Part shown: positions 17,097 to 27,334 of the stretch, one piece after another | Layout of the letters: each line of letters begins with the position of its first letter | How positions within the stretch are numbered: the first letter of the stretch is position 1 | From: Cellulomonas sp. KH9 | GTDB taxonomy: Bacteria; Actinomycetota; Actinomycetes; Actinomycetales; Cellulomonadaceae | Reading direction: 5' to 3' | NCBI RefSeq assembly: GCF_900114185.1 | Contig: NZ_FOSE01000001.1 | Span: 397,749-461,748, forward strand | DNA length: 64,000 nt | The notes under the pieces: generated by a model | Seen by the model: only the letters and a program-made list of their open reading frames with translations | Told to the model about the DNA's origin: nothing | Database searches by the model: none | Translations under genes and position numbers: made by a program

Positions 17097-18026
17097 TCAG
17101 CGTGCGAGCAGGTCCTCGGTCGTGGTGCCCGGCACGCTGACGGTCACGAGGGTGCCCCACGGGTCGCGCACCGCGACGGACCGGCCGTCGTCGGCGAACG
17201 GCAGGTCGCGCGCCCGCAGCCGGGCGGTCAGCGCGTCGAGGTCCGCACGCCCCGGCACCGTCACGGCGACGTCGCCCAGCCCGAGCGTCGAGGCGCGCGG
17301 CCCGGCGCCGCGGCTGTTCCACGTGTTCATCGCGACGTGGTGGTGGTACCCGCCCGCGGACGCGAACAGCGCGCCGGGGTAGCCGCGCACGGTCGCCTCG
17401 AAGCCGAGGGCGTCGAGGTAGAAGGTCTCGGCGGCGGGGATGTCCCCGACCTGCAGGTGCACGTGGCCCACGCGGCCCGCCAGTGCGGGCCCGGCGTCGA
17501 CGGCCTCCTGCGTGAGGTGGGTGCGCAGGTACGCGTTCGGGTCGAGGTGCTCGGTGCCCATGACGAGGTTGCCGTCGCGGTGGAGCCACAGGTCGCGGTC
17601 GCGGTCGGTGTACAGCTCGATGCCGTTGCCCTCGGGGTCCGTGAAGTAGAAGGCCTCCGAGACGAGGTGGTCGCTGGAGCCGACGAACCGGCTGCGGTGG
17701 TCCTGCGCGGCGCGGTACACGGTCGCGGCCAGGCTCGTCGCGTCGTCGAAGAGGAAGGCGGTGTGGAACAGGCCGGCCTGCCGCGGGTCGACGGCGGGCA
17801 GGTCGGGGGTGTGGACGAGGCGCAGCATCGGCGTGGTGCCCCGGCCCAGCACGCGGTGCACCTGGCGGCCGCGGCTGCGCTCCTCGAGGGGTTCCAGCGC
17901 GATCGCGTCGGCGTAGTACGTGGACATGGTCTCGAGGTCGCCGACGTGCAGCGTCACCGCGTCCATCGACGTGGCGGGCGCGAGGACGCGCTCGTCGGTG
18001 GGGTCCTGCGGTGTGGTGGTCGGCAT
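17097..18026 (-). CDS. Two-domain VOC dioxygenase-like protein (CatE/MhqO type)
   Basis: The 309-residue protein contains two consecutive VOC repeats: the first starts at AVTLHVGDLETMSTYYADAI and contains FYFTDPEGNGIELYTDR, and the second starts at VGHVHLQVGDIPAAETFYLD and contains YHHHVAMNTW. Likely metal ligands are the His in VTLHV/VHLQV, the GLFHTAF and YHHHVA histidines and the Glu in GIELY. The closest named relatives are ring-cleavage dioxygenases of the CatE/MhqO/HpaD type, which open catechols or hydroquinones. The ATG at 18026 has GGAG seven bases upstream. It is controlled by a clear promoter/operator. The true substrate is unknown. Confidence 0.85.
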   Translation of the reverse strand: MPTTTPQDPTDERVLAPATSMDAVTLHVGDLETMSTYYADAIALEPLEERSRGRQVHRVLGRGTTPMLRLVHTPDLPAVDPRQAGLFHTAFLFDDATSLAATVYRAAQDHRSRFVGSSDHLVSEAFYFTDPEGNGIELYTDRDRDLWLHRDGNLVMGTEHLDPNAYLRTHLTQEAVDAGPALAGRVGHVHLQVGDIPAAETFYLDALGFEATVRGYPGALFASAGGYHHHVAMNTWNSRGAGPRASTLGLGDVAVTVPGRADLDALTARLRARDLPFADDGRSVAVRDPWGTLVTVSVPGTTTEDLLAR

Positions 18027-18043
18027 CGTCAGCTCCGGTGCAA

Positions 18044-18061
18044 CAGTTGTGGGGACAACTG
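18044..18061. promoter_or_regulatory. Operator at the start site of the VOC gene
   Basis: CAGTTGT-GGGG-ACAACTG has perfect 7-bp arms. It begins directly at the downstream edge of the -10 box and covers the predicted transcription start, an ideal place for a repressor. MarR- or HxlR-type repressors of quinone/catechol genes use similar sites, but no regulator gene is adjacent. Confidence 0.7.
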
Positions 18062-18090
18062 ATGCTAGGCCCGCAAAGTTCAACCGTCAA
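18062..18090 (-). promoter_or_regulatory. Sigma-A type promoter of the VOC gene
   Basis: On the minus strand TTGACG (18085-18090) and TAGCAT (18062-18067) are separated by exactly 17 bp. This is the best consensus-like promoter seen in the window. Transcription should start near 18055, giving a leader of about 30 nt. Confidence 0.75.
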
Positions 18091-18162
18091 CCGAGTGGCG
18101 GGCGTGCGACCGCGCGGCGGCGCCCGTCCACCTCACCGACGCGACGACCCCGCGGCGCGGCG

Positions 18163-20304
18163 TCAGGCCGACCGGCGCTGCGCGCGGGGCTCCGGGTCCA
18201 CCCGCCGTGGCGGCGGCGTGCCGTGCGGGAGGGCCCGCACGGCCAGCAGGGCCACGTCGTCGTCACCGGCCGGCGCGATCTCCTCGACGAGCGCGTCGCA
18301 CAGGTCCTCCAGACCCAGGTGCGCCATCCGCTCCGCATGCGCGCGGAGCCGCTCCAGACCGGCCTGCAGCCGCTCCCCGCGGCGCTCGACGAGCCCGTCC
18401 GTGTACAGCAGCACCGTCGCGCCGGGTGCGATCTCCTGCGTGTGGTCCCGCCGGACCGTGTGCCGCTGCAGGCCCAGCAGCAGGTCGTTGGGGCGCGTGA
18501 GCAGCTCGCCGCGCCCGTCGGGGTGCAGCAGCAGCGGGGGCAGGTGGCCGGCGTTCGACCAGCGCAGCAGCCGCACGCCGCGCCCCGTCGCGTCGGGCGG
18601 GTCCTCGACGCGTGCGAGGACCGCGGTGCTCAGGGCGCCGATCCCCAGGTCCTGCGCCGCCCAGTCGAACGCGGAGAGGATCGCCGCGGGCGGCCGGACC
18701 ACCGCGTGCGCGCCACCGCGCAGCACGTTGCGGATCTGCGCCATCCGCACGGCCGCCTGCAGGTCGTGGCCCGTGACGTCACCGATCACCAGGCACGTGC
18801 ACCCGTCGCGCAGCACGAACGCGTCGTACCAGTCCCCGCCGATCTGCGCGCCCGTCGACGCCGGTACGTACCGGGCGGCGAGCTGCAGGTCCTCCGCCTC
18901 CGGCAGGTCGGTCAGCAGGCTGCGCTGCAGCTCCTCGGTCAGGTCACGACGCGCGGCGTGCAGGTGGGCGTTGTCCAGCGCGAGGCCCGTCTGCGCGGTC
19001 ACGTCCCGCAGGGCCGTGACGTCGCTCGCCGTGAACCCGTCCCGGGCGGCGCGCCGCGCGAGCGTCACGATGCCCCGGGTGCGGCCCCGACCCCGCAGCG
19101 GCAGGACCATGAGCGTCTCGGGTGCCAGCCGCCGCAGCAGCTCCCGCACGGGGCCCGCCGCGACGATGTCCTCGAGCGACGGCGCGCCGTAGCGCATCAC
19201 GGGCCGTGAGGTCGTGAGCGCCTCGGCCACCAGGGAGGTGCTCGACAGCGCCGGGACGCGCAGCGACCGGTACTCCTCCAGCAGCGGCTGCAGGGTGGGG
19301 TCGGCGTGCCGTGCCGCGACGTCGCGCAGGCGGCTGCGCCACGGGCCCGTGCCGTCGTCCAGCAGGCTCGCGATGGCGAAGTCGGCGACGTCCGGCACCA
19401 GGTGGGGCAGCACCGCCGTCAGGGCCTGCACGGGGTCGACGGCATCCGCGAGGACCCCCGCGACCCGGGCGAGCAGGTCCGAGCGGGCGCGGCCCTGCTC
19501 GGCGAGCTCCAGCGCCTGCCGGCGCTCCGTCACGTCCGTGAAGTACACGGCGACGCCGCCGCGCTCGGGGATGGCGCGGACCTCGTACCAGGCGTCCAGC
19601 GGCGCCGGGTAGTACGCGTCGAACACCTGCGGCGCACCCGTGCGGGGCGCCGCGCGGTAGTGCTGCTCGAACGGGGTGCCCACGGCCGCGGGGAAGAGGT
19701 CCCAGATCACCGCGCCCAGCAGCTCGGCACGGGTGCGTTCCAGGACGACCTCGGCCTCGGCGTTGACGTAGCCGAACCGCCACTGCTCGTCGAGCCAGAA
19801 GTAGCCGGTCGACATGTCCTCGAGGATCTGCTGGACCTGCAGGTCCCGCTCCCGCAGCGCGGTGGTGTCCGTGGCGACGCCGATGAGGCGCTCGGCGCGA
19901 CCCGACGGGCCGGCCAGCGCCCGGCCGCGGGCGTTCAGCCAGCGCACTGTCCCGTCGGGACGCAGCACGCGGAACTCGGCCTCGTACACCCCGCACGAGG
20001 TGACGGCACTGTCGATCGCGGCCGCGACGCTGCTCGCGTCGGCCGGGTGCAGCCGGGCGTCGAACGCCTCGATCAGGCCGCTGAACGTCCCGGCGTCGTA
20101 CCCGAAGACCTCCAGCAGGGACGGGTCCCAGTGCAGCGCACCCGTCGCCAGGTCCCACTCGAACGTCCCCAGGCCGGCCGCCTGCGCCGCGGAGTCGAGC
20201 AGCGAGAGGCGCGCCGCCTGCGCGGCGGAGTCGAGCAGCGAGCGGTGCGCGGCCTGCGCGTCGGCGCCCGGGCGCACGTCCGTCCCGTCCGTCGATCCGT
20301 GCAC
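18163..20304 (-). CDS. PAS-PAS-GAF-PP2C (SpoIIE-type) serine phosphatase
   Basis: The 713-residue protein starts at a GTG with GGAG six bases upstream. A short Ala-rich repeat is followed by a PAS domain (GTFEWDLATGALHWDPSLLE), a second PAS domain (STGYFWLDEQWRFGYVNAEA), a GAF domain at about 310-470 and a C-terminal SpoIIE-like PP2C phosphatase. The phosphatase shows metal-binding motifs IGGDWYDAFVL and IGDVTGHDLQAA and the ending GDDDVALLAV. Such proteins usually dephosphorylate an anti-sigma-factor antagonist and so switch an alternative sigma factor. No antagonist or anti-sigma gene is adjacent. No membrane helices are seen, so it should act in the cytoplasm. Confidence 0.9.
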   Translation of the reverse strand: MHGSTDGTDVRPGADAQAAHRSLLDSAAQAARLSLLDSAAQAAGLGTFEWDLATGALHWDPSLLEVFGYDAGTFSGLIEAFDARLHPADASSVAAAIDSAVTSCGVYEAEFRVLRPDGTVRWLNARGRALAGPSGRAERLIGVATDTTALRERDLQVQQILEDMSTGYFWLDEQWRFGYVNAEAEVVLERTRAELLGAVIWDLFPAAVGTPFEQHYRAAPRTGAPQVFDAYYPAPLDAWYEVRAIPERGGVAVYFTDVTERRQALELAEQGRARSDLLARVAGVLADAVDPVQALTAVLPHLVPDVADFAIASLLDDGTGPWRSRLRDVAARHADPTLQPLLEEYRSLRVPALSSTSLVAEALTTSRPVMRYGAPSLEDIVAAGPVRELLRRLAPETLMVLPLRGRGRTRGIVTLARRAARDGFTASDVTALRDVTAQTGLALDNAHLHAARRDLTEELQRSLLTDLPEAEDLQLAARYVPASTGAQIGGDWYDAFVLRDGCTCLVIGDVTGHDLQAAVRMAQIRNVLRGGAHAVVRPPAAILSAFDWAAQDLGIGALSTAVLARVEDPPDATGRGVRLLRWSNAGHLPPLLLHPDGRGELLTRPNDLLLGLQRHTVRRDHTQEIAPGATVLLYTDGLVERRGERLQAGLERLRAHAERMAHLGLEDLCDALVEEIAPAGDDDVALLAVRALPHGTPPPRRVDPEPRAQRRSA

Positions 20305-20431
20305 GTGCGCTCCTCGCCGCCGACATCCGTCCCCGGAGCGTGCCACGCGCGTCGCGTCGCGGCGAGGCGAGCCGGCGTCGTTGTCGGCGCCTCGCCCTAG
20401 TCTGGGCACCCCGCTCGCGCCTGGAGGACCG

Positions 20432-22798
<2,367 letters not shown>

Positions 22799-22810
22799 CG
22801 CGCCACGCCG

Positions 22811-24559
22811 TCACGACCGCAGCTCGACGCCGATCTGCAGCGCGTCCAGCTCCGCCAGCGCCTGGGTCAGCACCGCCGACGGGTACGTGCCCAGGTCGCG
22901 CACGTGCAGCAGCTCGGTGCGCTGTGCGGTCAGCAGCGCGATGAGCAGGTGCTGCCCGGCCGCGCGGTCCAGCTCGCGCTGGCCGTCGTCGGCCGCGACC
23001 TGCGCGTCCATCACCGCGAACCGCTGGCGGGTGCGCTCGACGACCGGCGCCGGGTAGGGCGTGCCGTCCGGCTGGGTGAGGTCGGGGTCCTCCAGCCGGC
23101 GCAGCGCCGCCCGCCGCAGGTCGTCCCGCAGCGCGACCAGGGCCGCCTCGTCGCGCTCCTCCCGCCCCGCCGTGCCGAGCCGTCGCACCACCCAGGGCAG
23201 CGTCGCGCCCTGGACGAGGAGGGTCCCGGCGGCGACCACGAACGCGACGAGGACGAGCAGCGACCGCTGCGGCGTGCCGGACGGCAGCGACTGGGCCGCC
23301 GCCAGGGTGACCGCTCCGCGCAGGCCCGCCCACACGAGCACCACGCCCTCGCGCGGTCCGAAGCGCTCGGCGACCAGGTAGTCGATGTCGGCGATCCTGC
23401 GTCGCACGCGGCGCCCGACCGCCTCGGCCCGACCGTCCCGTGCCGCGGCCGTGCTCCGCCGTGCCCGGCGGCGCTCCCGGCCGCGTCCGGCGGGCGGCGG
23501 CGGCAGCTCACCGTCGTCGAGCCGGGCCTGGGCGTGCGTGAGCCAGTCGCGCACGGGTGGGGTGCGGTCGGTGCGCCGCGCGAGCTCCCACACCGACCAG
23601 GCGACGAAGAGGGACCGCACGGTGAGCACGAGCGTGCCGGTGAGGGCACCCAGGCCGAGCGCGACCCACAGGCTGCCGTGCACGTCGAGGACGTCCTCCA
23701 CGAGCCCGAACACCTCGAGGCCCATGAGCAGGAACACCGATCCCTCGAGCAGCAGCTCCAGCGTCCGCCACACCGCGATCTCGGTGACCCGGTCGCGCGC
23801 CCGCAGCGCGCCCGGTGCGGCGTGCCCCGTCACCAGGCCCGCCACCACGGCGGCGACCAGCCCCGACGCCCCGAGGCGCTCCGCCGGCAGGTACGCGACG
23901 AACGGGACGACGAACGAGATCGCGACGTTCGACGTCGTCAGCGTGATGTGCCCGCGCGCCCACACGTGCAGCCGGCCGACGACGTAGCCGACGACCACGG
24001 CGACGGCGACCGCGAACACGAAGTCGCCCGCGACCTCCAGCAGCGAGACGGTGCCGGCCGCGGCGACGATCGCCGAGCGCAGCAGCACCAGGGCGGACGC
24101 GTCGTTGAGCATCGACTCGCCCTCGAGCACGGTGACGACGCGCGGCGACACCCCGGCCCGCCGGACGATCGAGGTGGCGACGGCGTCCGTCGGGCTGACC
24201 ACGGCGCCCAGCGCGATGCCCGTGGCCAGGCCGATGTCCGGTACCAGCGCCGACAGCGTGAACCCGACGGCCACCGCGGACACGAGGACGAGCACCACCG
24301 AGAGCGCGGAGATGGTGCGCAGGTCGCGGCGGAAGTCCATGGTCGGCACGGTCGTGGCCGACGAGTACAGCAGCGGCGGCAGCACGATCCCGAGGATCCA
24401 CTCGGGCGGCACCTCGATCTCGGGCACGAACGGCAGGAAGCTCACGCCCGCCCCGACGAGCACGAGCAGCAGCGGCGCGGCGACCCCGGCACGCGGCGCG
24501 ACGGTCGTGATCGTGACGATGACGAGGACGGCCAGGACGAGGGCGGCGAGCAGGTCCAC
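22811..24559 (-). CDS. Na+/H+ antiporter (CPA1/NhaP type)
   Basis: The 582-residue protein has about 12 membrane helices. The CPA1 core is clear: GIVLPPLLYSSATT, ALGAVVSPTDAVATSIVRRAG and VLEGESMLNDASALVLLRSA, with the paired charged residues needed for cation/proton exchange. A loop of about 75 residues (330-405), rich in Arg and Pro, interrupts the helices before VVLVWAGLRGAVTLAAA. The C-terminal 130 residues are a soluble regulatory tail. The GTG start has GAGGTGA upstream. It lies 98 bp downstream of the APC permease on the same strand and may be cotranscribed. It should export Na+ and adjust cytoplasmic pH. Confidence 0.93.
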   Translation of the reverse strand: MDLLAALVLAVLVIVTITTVAPRAGVAAPLLLVLVGAGVSFLPFVPEIEVPPEWILGIVLPPLLYSSATTVPTMDFRRDLRTISALSVVLVLVSAVAVGFTLSALVPDIGLATGIALGAVVSPTDAVATSIVRRAGVSPRVVTVLEGESMLNDASALVLLRSAIVAAAGTVSLLEVAGDFVFAVAVAVVVGYVVGRLHVWARGHITLTTSNVAISFVVPFVAYLPAERLGASGLVAAVVAGLVTGHAAPGALRARDRVTEIAVWRTLELLLEGSVFLLMGLEVFGLVEDVLDVHGSLWVALGLGALTGTLVLTVRSLFVAWSVWELARRTDRTPPVRDWLTHAQARLDDGELPPPPAGRGRERRRARRSTAAARDGRAEAVGRRVRRRIADIDYLVAERFGPREGVVLVWAGLRGAVTLAAAQSLPSGTPQRSLLVLVAFVVAAGTLLVQGATLPWVVRRLGTAGREERDEAALVALRDDLRRAALRRLEDPDLTQPDGTPYPAPVVERTRQRFAVMDAQVAADDGQRELDRAAGQHLLIALLTAQRTELLHVRDLGTYPSAVLTQALAELDALQIGVELRS

Positions 24560-24657
24560 GCATCACCTCGGGTCGACGGGGAGTGGCTGCGGCGGCGGAC
24601 GACGACCCGGCCACCGTACGGCTCCTGCCCGCCCGCGACGGCCGGTTCGGGCCGGGC

Positions 24658-26046
24658 TCAGCCGCCGACCGGGTCGGTGCTCGCGGGGGCGGGGCGGTGG
24701 GTGCCGCCCAGCACGCGGTTCAGCACGTAGAGCACGACGCCGATGCCGAGCAGCAGGCCGGCCCGCGCGTACACGTCGGCGGACCGACCGGTCAGCGGGG
24801 AGGCGAGGACGAGCGACACGACGGCGCCGAGCACCGGCGCCCACGTGGGGGCGCGGAAGCCGCGGTGCGCGTCGCCCTCGACCGTTCCGTCGCGGTCGTC
24901 CGGCCGCCGGCGGAGCACCAGCACCGACACGTTGACCACCGCGAAGACGAGCAGCAGGAGCAGCACGGTGGTGTCGGCCAGACCGGAGAGGTCGCCCGTG
25001 CTGACCAGGGTCAGCGCGATGGCGGTCGTGAAGGCGATCGCCACCCAGGGCGTCTGCCGGCGCCGGTCCACCAGCCCCAGCCACCGGGGCACGATGCCCT
25101 CGCGCGACATCCCGTAGACCACCCGCGACGCCATGATCATGTTGATGAGCGCCGTGTTGGAGACCGCGACGAGCGCGATGAGCGCGAACAGCCACGGCGG
25201 GAAGACGAGGCCCGCGACGCGGACCACCTCCAGCAGCGGGCCGGTGGACTCCGCGAGCGTCGCGGTGTCCACGAGCATCGAGGTGGTGAACGCGACCGCG
25301 AGGTAGATGACGCCCGCGATGACGATGCCGCCGAACAGCGCGCGGGGGAAGTCGCTGCGGGGGTGGCGGCACTCCTCGGCGAGGTTGACGGAGTCCTCGA
25401 ACCCGAGCAGGGCGTAGAAGGCGAGCGCCGTGCCGCCGAGCACCGCCATCCACACCGGGCCGTCGGTGCTCAGCGTCATCGCCCGGCCGGGGTCGCCCTC
25501 GCCCGCGAGGAACGCGCGGGCACCGATCACCAGGATCACGAGCAGCCCGGTGACCTCCACGGCCGTGAGCACGAGGTTGACCCGCACCGACTCCGAGACG
25601 CCGACCGCGTTGACGACGGCGATGAGCAGCACGAACGCCCACGCGGCGACGAGCGTGGGGACGGTGACGAGCTCGGCCAGGTAGTCGCCGCCGAACGCCC
25701 GTGCCGCCGCGCTCGCGCTCGTGATGCCGCTCATGAGCACGGCGAACGCCACGAGGAACGTCACGAACGGCCGCCCGAACGCGCGCTGCGCGTACACGGC
25801 CGCGCCCGCCGCGCGCGGGTACCGGGTGACCAGCTCGGCGTACGCCGTCGCGGTGAGCGCGGCCAGGCCGAACGCGAGCAGGAACGGGACCCAGACCGCC
25901 CCACCCACCTCGGCCGCGACCTTGCCCGTGAGGGCGTAGATCCCCGCGCCGAGGATGTCCCCGACGACGAAGACCAGCAGCATCCGCCGACCGACGCTGC
26001 GCTTGAGCTGCGGCGTGGACGTCGTGCCGGACGAGGTGGCGACCAT
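24658..26046 (-). CDS. APC superfamily amino acid permease
   Basis: The 462-residue protein has about 12 hydrophobic helices. The N-terminal GDILGAGIYALTGKVAAEVG is the conserved unwound helix 1 of APC transporters, which binds the amino acid backbone. FYALLGFEDSVNLAEECRHP and NTALINMIMASRVVYGMSREG are also family hallmarks. The ATG at 26046 has GGAGG six bases upstream. Such permeases exchange or import amino acids; the substrate is not predictable. It is divergent from the YtxH-like gene, and the Na+/H+ antiporter follows on the same strand. Confidence 0.9.
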   Translation of the reverse strand: MVATSSGTTSTPQLKRSVGRRMLLVFVVGDILGAGIYALTGKVAAEVGGAVWVPFLLAFGLAALTATAYAELVTRYPRAAGAAVYAQRAFGRPFVTFLVAFAVLMSGITSASAAARAFGGDYLAELVTVPTLVAAWAFVLLIAVVNAVGVSESVRVNLVLTAVEVTGLLVILVIGARAFLAGEGDPGRAMTLSTDGPVWMAVLGGTALAFYALLGFEDSVNLAEECRHPRSDFPRALFGGIVIAGVIYLAVAFTTSMLVDTATLAESTGPLLEVVRVAGLVFPPWLFALIALVAVSNTALINMIMASRVVYGMSREGIVPRWLGLVDRRRQTPWVAIAFTTAIALTLVSTGDLSGLADTTVLLLLLVFAVVNVSVLVLRRRPDDRDGTVEGDAHRGFRAPTWAPVLGAVVSLVLASPLTGRSADVYARAGLLLGIGVVLYVLNRVLGGTHRPAPASTDPVGG

Positions 26047-26113
26047 GGCGACCTCCGGGGTCCGCCGGCCGGTCGGCCGGGACTGCCGCCAGTGTCGCGC
26101 CGCACGTGGGCGA

Positions 26114-26151
26114 CCGCCCGTCGAGCCGGCGGCGTGCTGCTCGACGGGCGG
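26114..26151. other. Perfect 12-bp inverted repeat upstream of the YtxH-like gene
   Basis: CCGCCCGTCGAG and CTCGACGGGCGG face each other across a 14-base loop. The element lies in the 259-bp divergent gap between the APC permease and the YtxH-like gene, just before a -10-like TACGCT (26167-26172). It could be an operator or the end of an older transcript. Confidence 0.4.
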
Positions 26152-26246
26152 GTGGGGCGCCGCGGACCTACGCTCGGTGACTCCGGCGACGTGGCCCGGT
26201 GCGCGTCGCTCGCCGCGGGTCGCACCGGCCGCCACGCACGCTCCCG

Positions 26247-26270
26247 CACGACCACACGACCACACGACCG
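26247..26270. repeat. 8-bp tandem repeat in the YtxH leader
   Basis: CACGACCA, CACGACCA and CACGACCG follow each other without gaps, about 35 bases upstream of the YtxH-like start. The period is not that of a DNA helix turn. No function is evident. Confidence 0.7.
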
Positions 26271-26305
26271 CCGGTCTCTCGCGGCCGGCGCGAAGGAGGA
26301 CACCC

Positions 26306-26632
26306 ATGAAGGGCAAGCTCGCGTTCGTCGTCGGCGCCGGGGTCGGCTACCTGCTGGGGACCCGGGCGGGTCGTCAGCAGTTCGAGAAGATCAAGGGCTG
26401 GGCGTCGGACACCTGGAACGACCCCCGCGTCCAGGGCTACGTGCACGACGCGGAGCAGGCCGCCACCGAGTTCGCCAAGACGCAGGGCGGTGCGCTGAAG
26501 GACAAGGCCAAGGGCACGTTCTCCAGCGAGAAGGACGACGCCACGTCGACCGACGAGACCAGCACCTGGGGGCCGTCGGACGGTCCGCTCGTGGACGCCG
26601 ACGACGCCAACCCGGACGGCCCGCGCCACTGA
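26306..26632 (+). CDS. YtxH-like small membrane protein
   Basis: The 108-residue protein begins MKGKLAFVVGAGVGYLLGTR, a short glycine-rich membrane helix, then AGRQQFEKIKGWASDTWNDP. This layout (one helix, then an amphipathic charged stretch) is that of YtxH-type stress proteins, which are common in actinobacteria and lack a defined biochemical role. The C-terminus is acidic and Ser/Thr/Asp-rich. AAGGAGG lies seven bases before the ATG. A very strong hairpin terminator follows, so it is the last gene of its transcript. Confidence 0.8.
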   Translation: MKGKLAFVVGAGVGYLLGTRAGRQQFEKIKGWASDTWNDPRVQGYVHDAEQAATEFAKTQGGALKDKAKGTFSSEKDDATSTDETSTWGPSDGPLVDADDANPDGPRH

Positions 26633-26665
26633 TCCCGGGTCGCACGTCCCCGGCCGGGGCGGTGC

Positions 26666-26718
26666 CCGACGCCGCGCACGCGGGGCGCATCCGACGGATG
26701 CGCCCCGCGTGGCGTCGG
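26666..26718. terminator. Very strong hairpin terminator
   Basis: A 15-bp perfect stem with a 3-base loop (ACGCGGGGCGCATCC at 26678-26692 against its complement at 26696-26710) is extended by an outer 8-bp stem (CCGACGCC/GGCGTCGG) across a 4-base bulge. It lies between the YtxH-like gene and gluconokinase and isolates them. No U-tract follows. Confidence 0.85.
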
Positions 26719-26760
26719 ACGGTGGGCCGGGTCCCCGCCGAGGGATGGCAGGGTGGGGGC

Positions 26761-27270
26761 GTGGGAGTCGAGCATCTGGTGGTCATGGGGGTCTCCGGCA
26801 CGGGGAAGTCGACGGTGGGTCAGGCGCTGGCCGACCGGCTGGGGCGGCCGTTCCTCGAGGGCGACGCGCTGCACCCGGCGGCGAACGTCGCCAAGATGAG
26901 CGCGGGCGAGCCGCTGGACGACGACGACCGGTGGCCGTGGCTGCGCATCGTGCGCGACGAGATGACGGAGCGCACGGCAGCCGGGACGTCGACGGTCGTC
27001 GCGTGCTCGGCCCTGCGGCGCGTGTACCGCGACCTGCTGCGCGAGGCGCAGGGTGACGTGCGGTTCGTGCTGCTCGACGTCCCGGCGGGTGTGCTGCGCG
27101 ACCGCATCGTGCACCGCACCGGGCACTGGATGCCCCCGAGCCTGCTGGAGTCGCAGCTCGCCACGCTGGAGCCGCTGCAGCCGGACGAGGACGGTGTGGT
27201 CCTGCCGGTCGAGGGCCCGCCGGAGGGCGTCGTCGACGCCGCGATCAGGGCCCTGACGCCCCACGCCTGA
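26761..27270 (+). CDS. Gluconokinase
   Basis: The 169-residue protein is a small P-loop kinase of the gluconokinase (GntK) family. It phosphorylates D-gluconate with ATP to 6-phosphogluconate, the entry point to the pentose phosphate pathway. Visible motifs are the Walker A MGVSGTGKST, the substrate loop FLEGDALHPAANVAKMSAGEPLDDDDRWPWL, CSALRRVYRDLLRE and the lid HRTGHWMPPSLLESQ. The GTG at 26761 follows a G-rich stretch. Length equals the family norm. No gluconate permease or dehydrogenase is adjacent. Confidence 0.93.
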   Translation: MGVEHLVVMGVSGTGKSTVGQALADRLGRPFLEGDALHPAANVAKMSAGEPLDDDDRWPWLRIVRDEMTERTAAGTSTVVACSALRRVYRDLLREAQGDVRFVLLDVPAGVLRDRIVHRTGHWMPPSLLESQLATLEPLQPDEDGVVLPVEGPPEGVVDAAIRALTPHA

Positions 27271-27322
27271 CCCGCGCGGCGGGGGAGCGGTCCGCCGCGC
27301 CGGCCGCGCCGCGTGCGGCACA

Positions 27323-27328
27323 TAGGGT
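27323..27328 (+). promoter_or_regulatory. Leaderless -10 box of the EntS-like exporter
   Basis: TAGGGT ends six bases before the GTG at 27335. Transcription would begin at or next to the start codon. No Shine-Dalgarno sequence is present. Confidence 0.6.
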
Positions 27329-27334
27329 GCTCCG

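Noticed and set aside
20398..20403. TAGTCT as a leaderless promoter for the UvrA-like gene
   Set aside because: The start codon is 28 bases further and has a good CTGGAGG ribosome binding site, so this gene has a normal leader.
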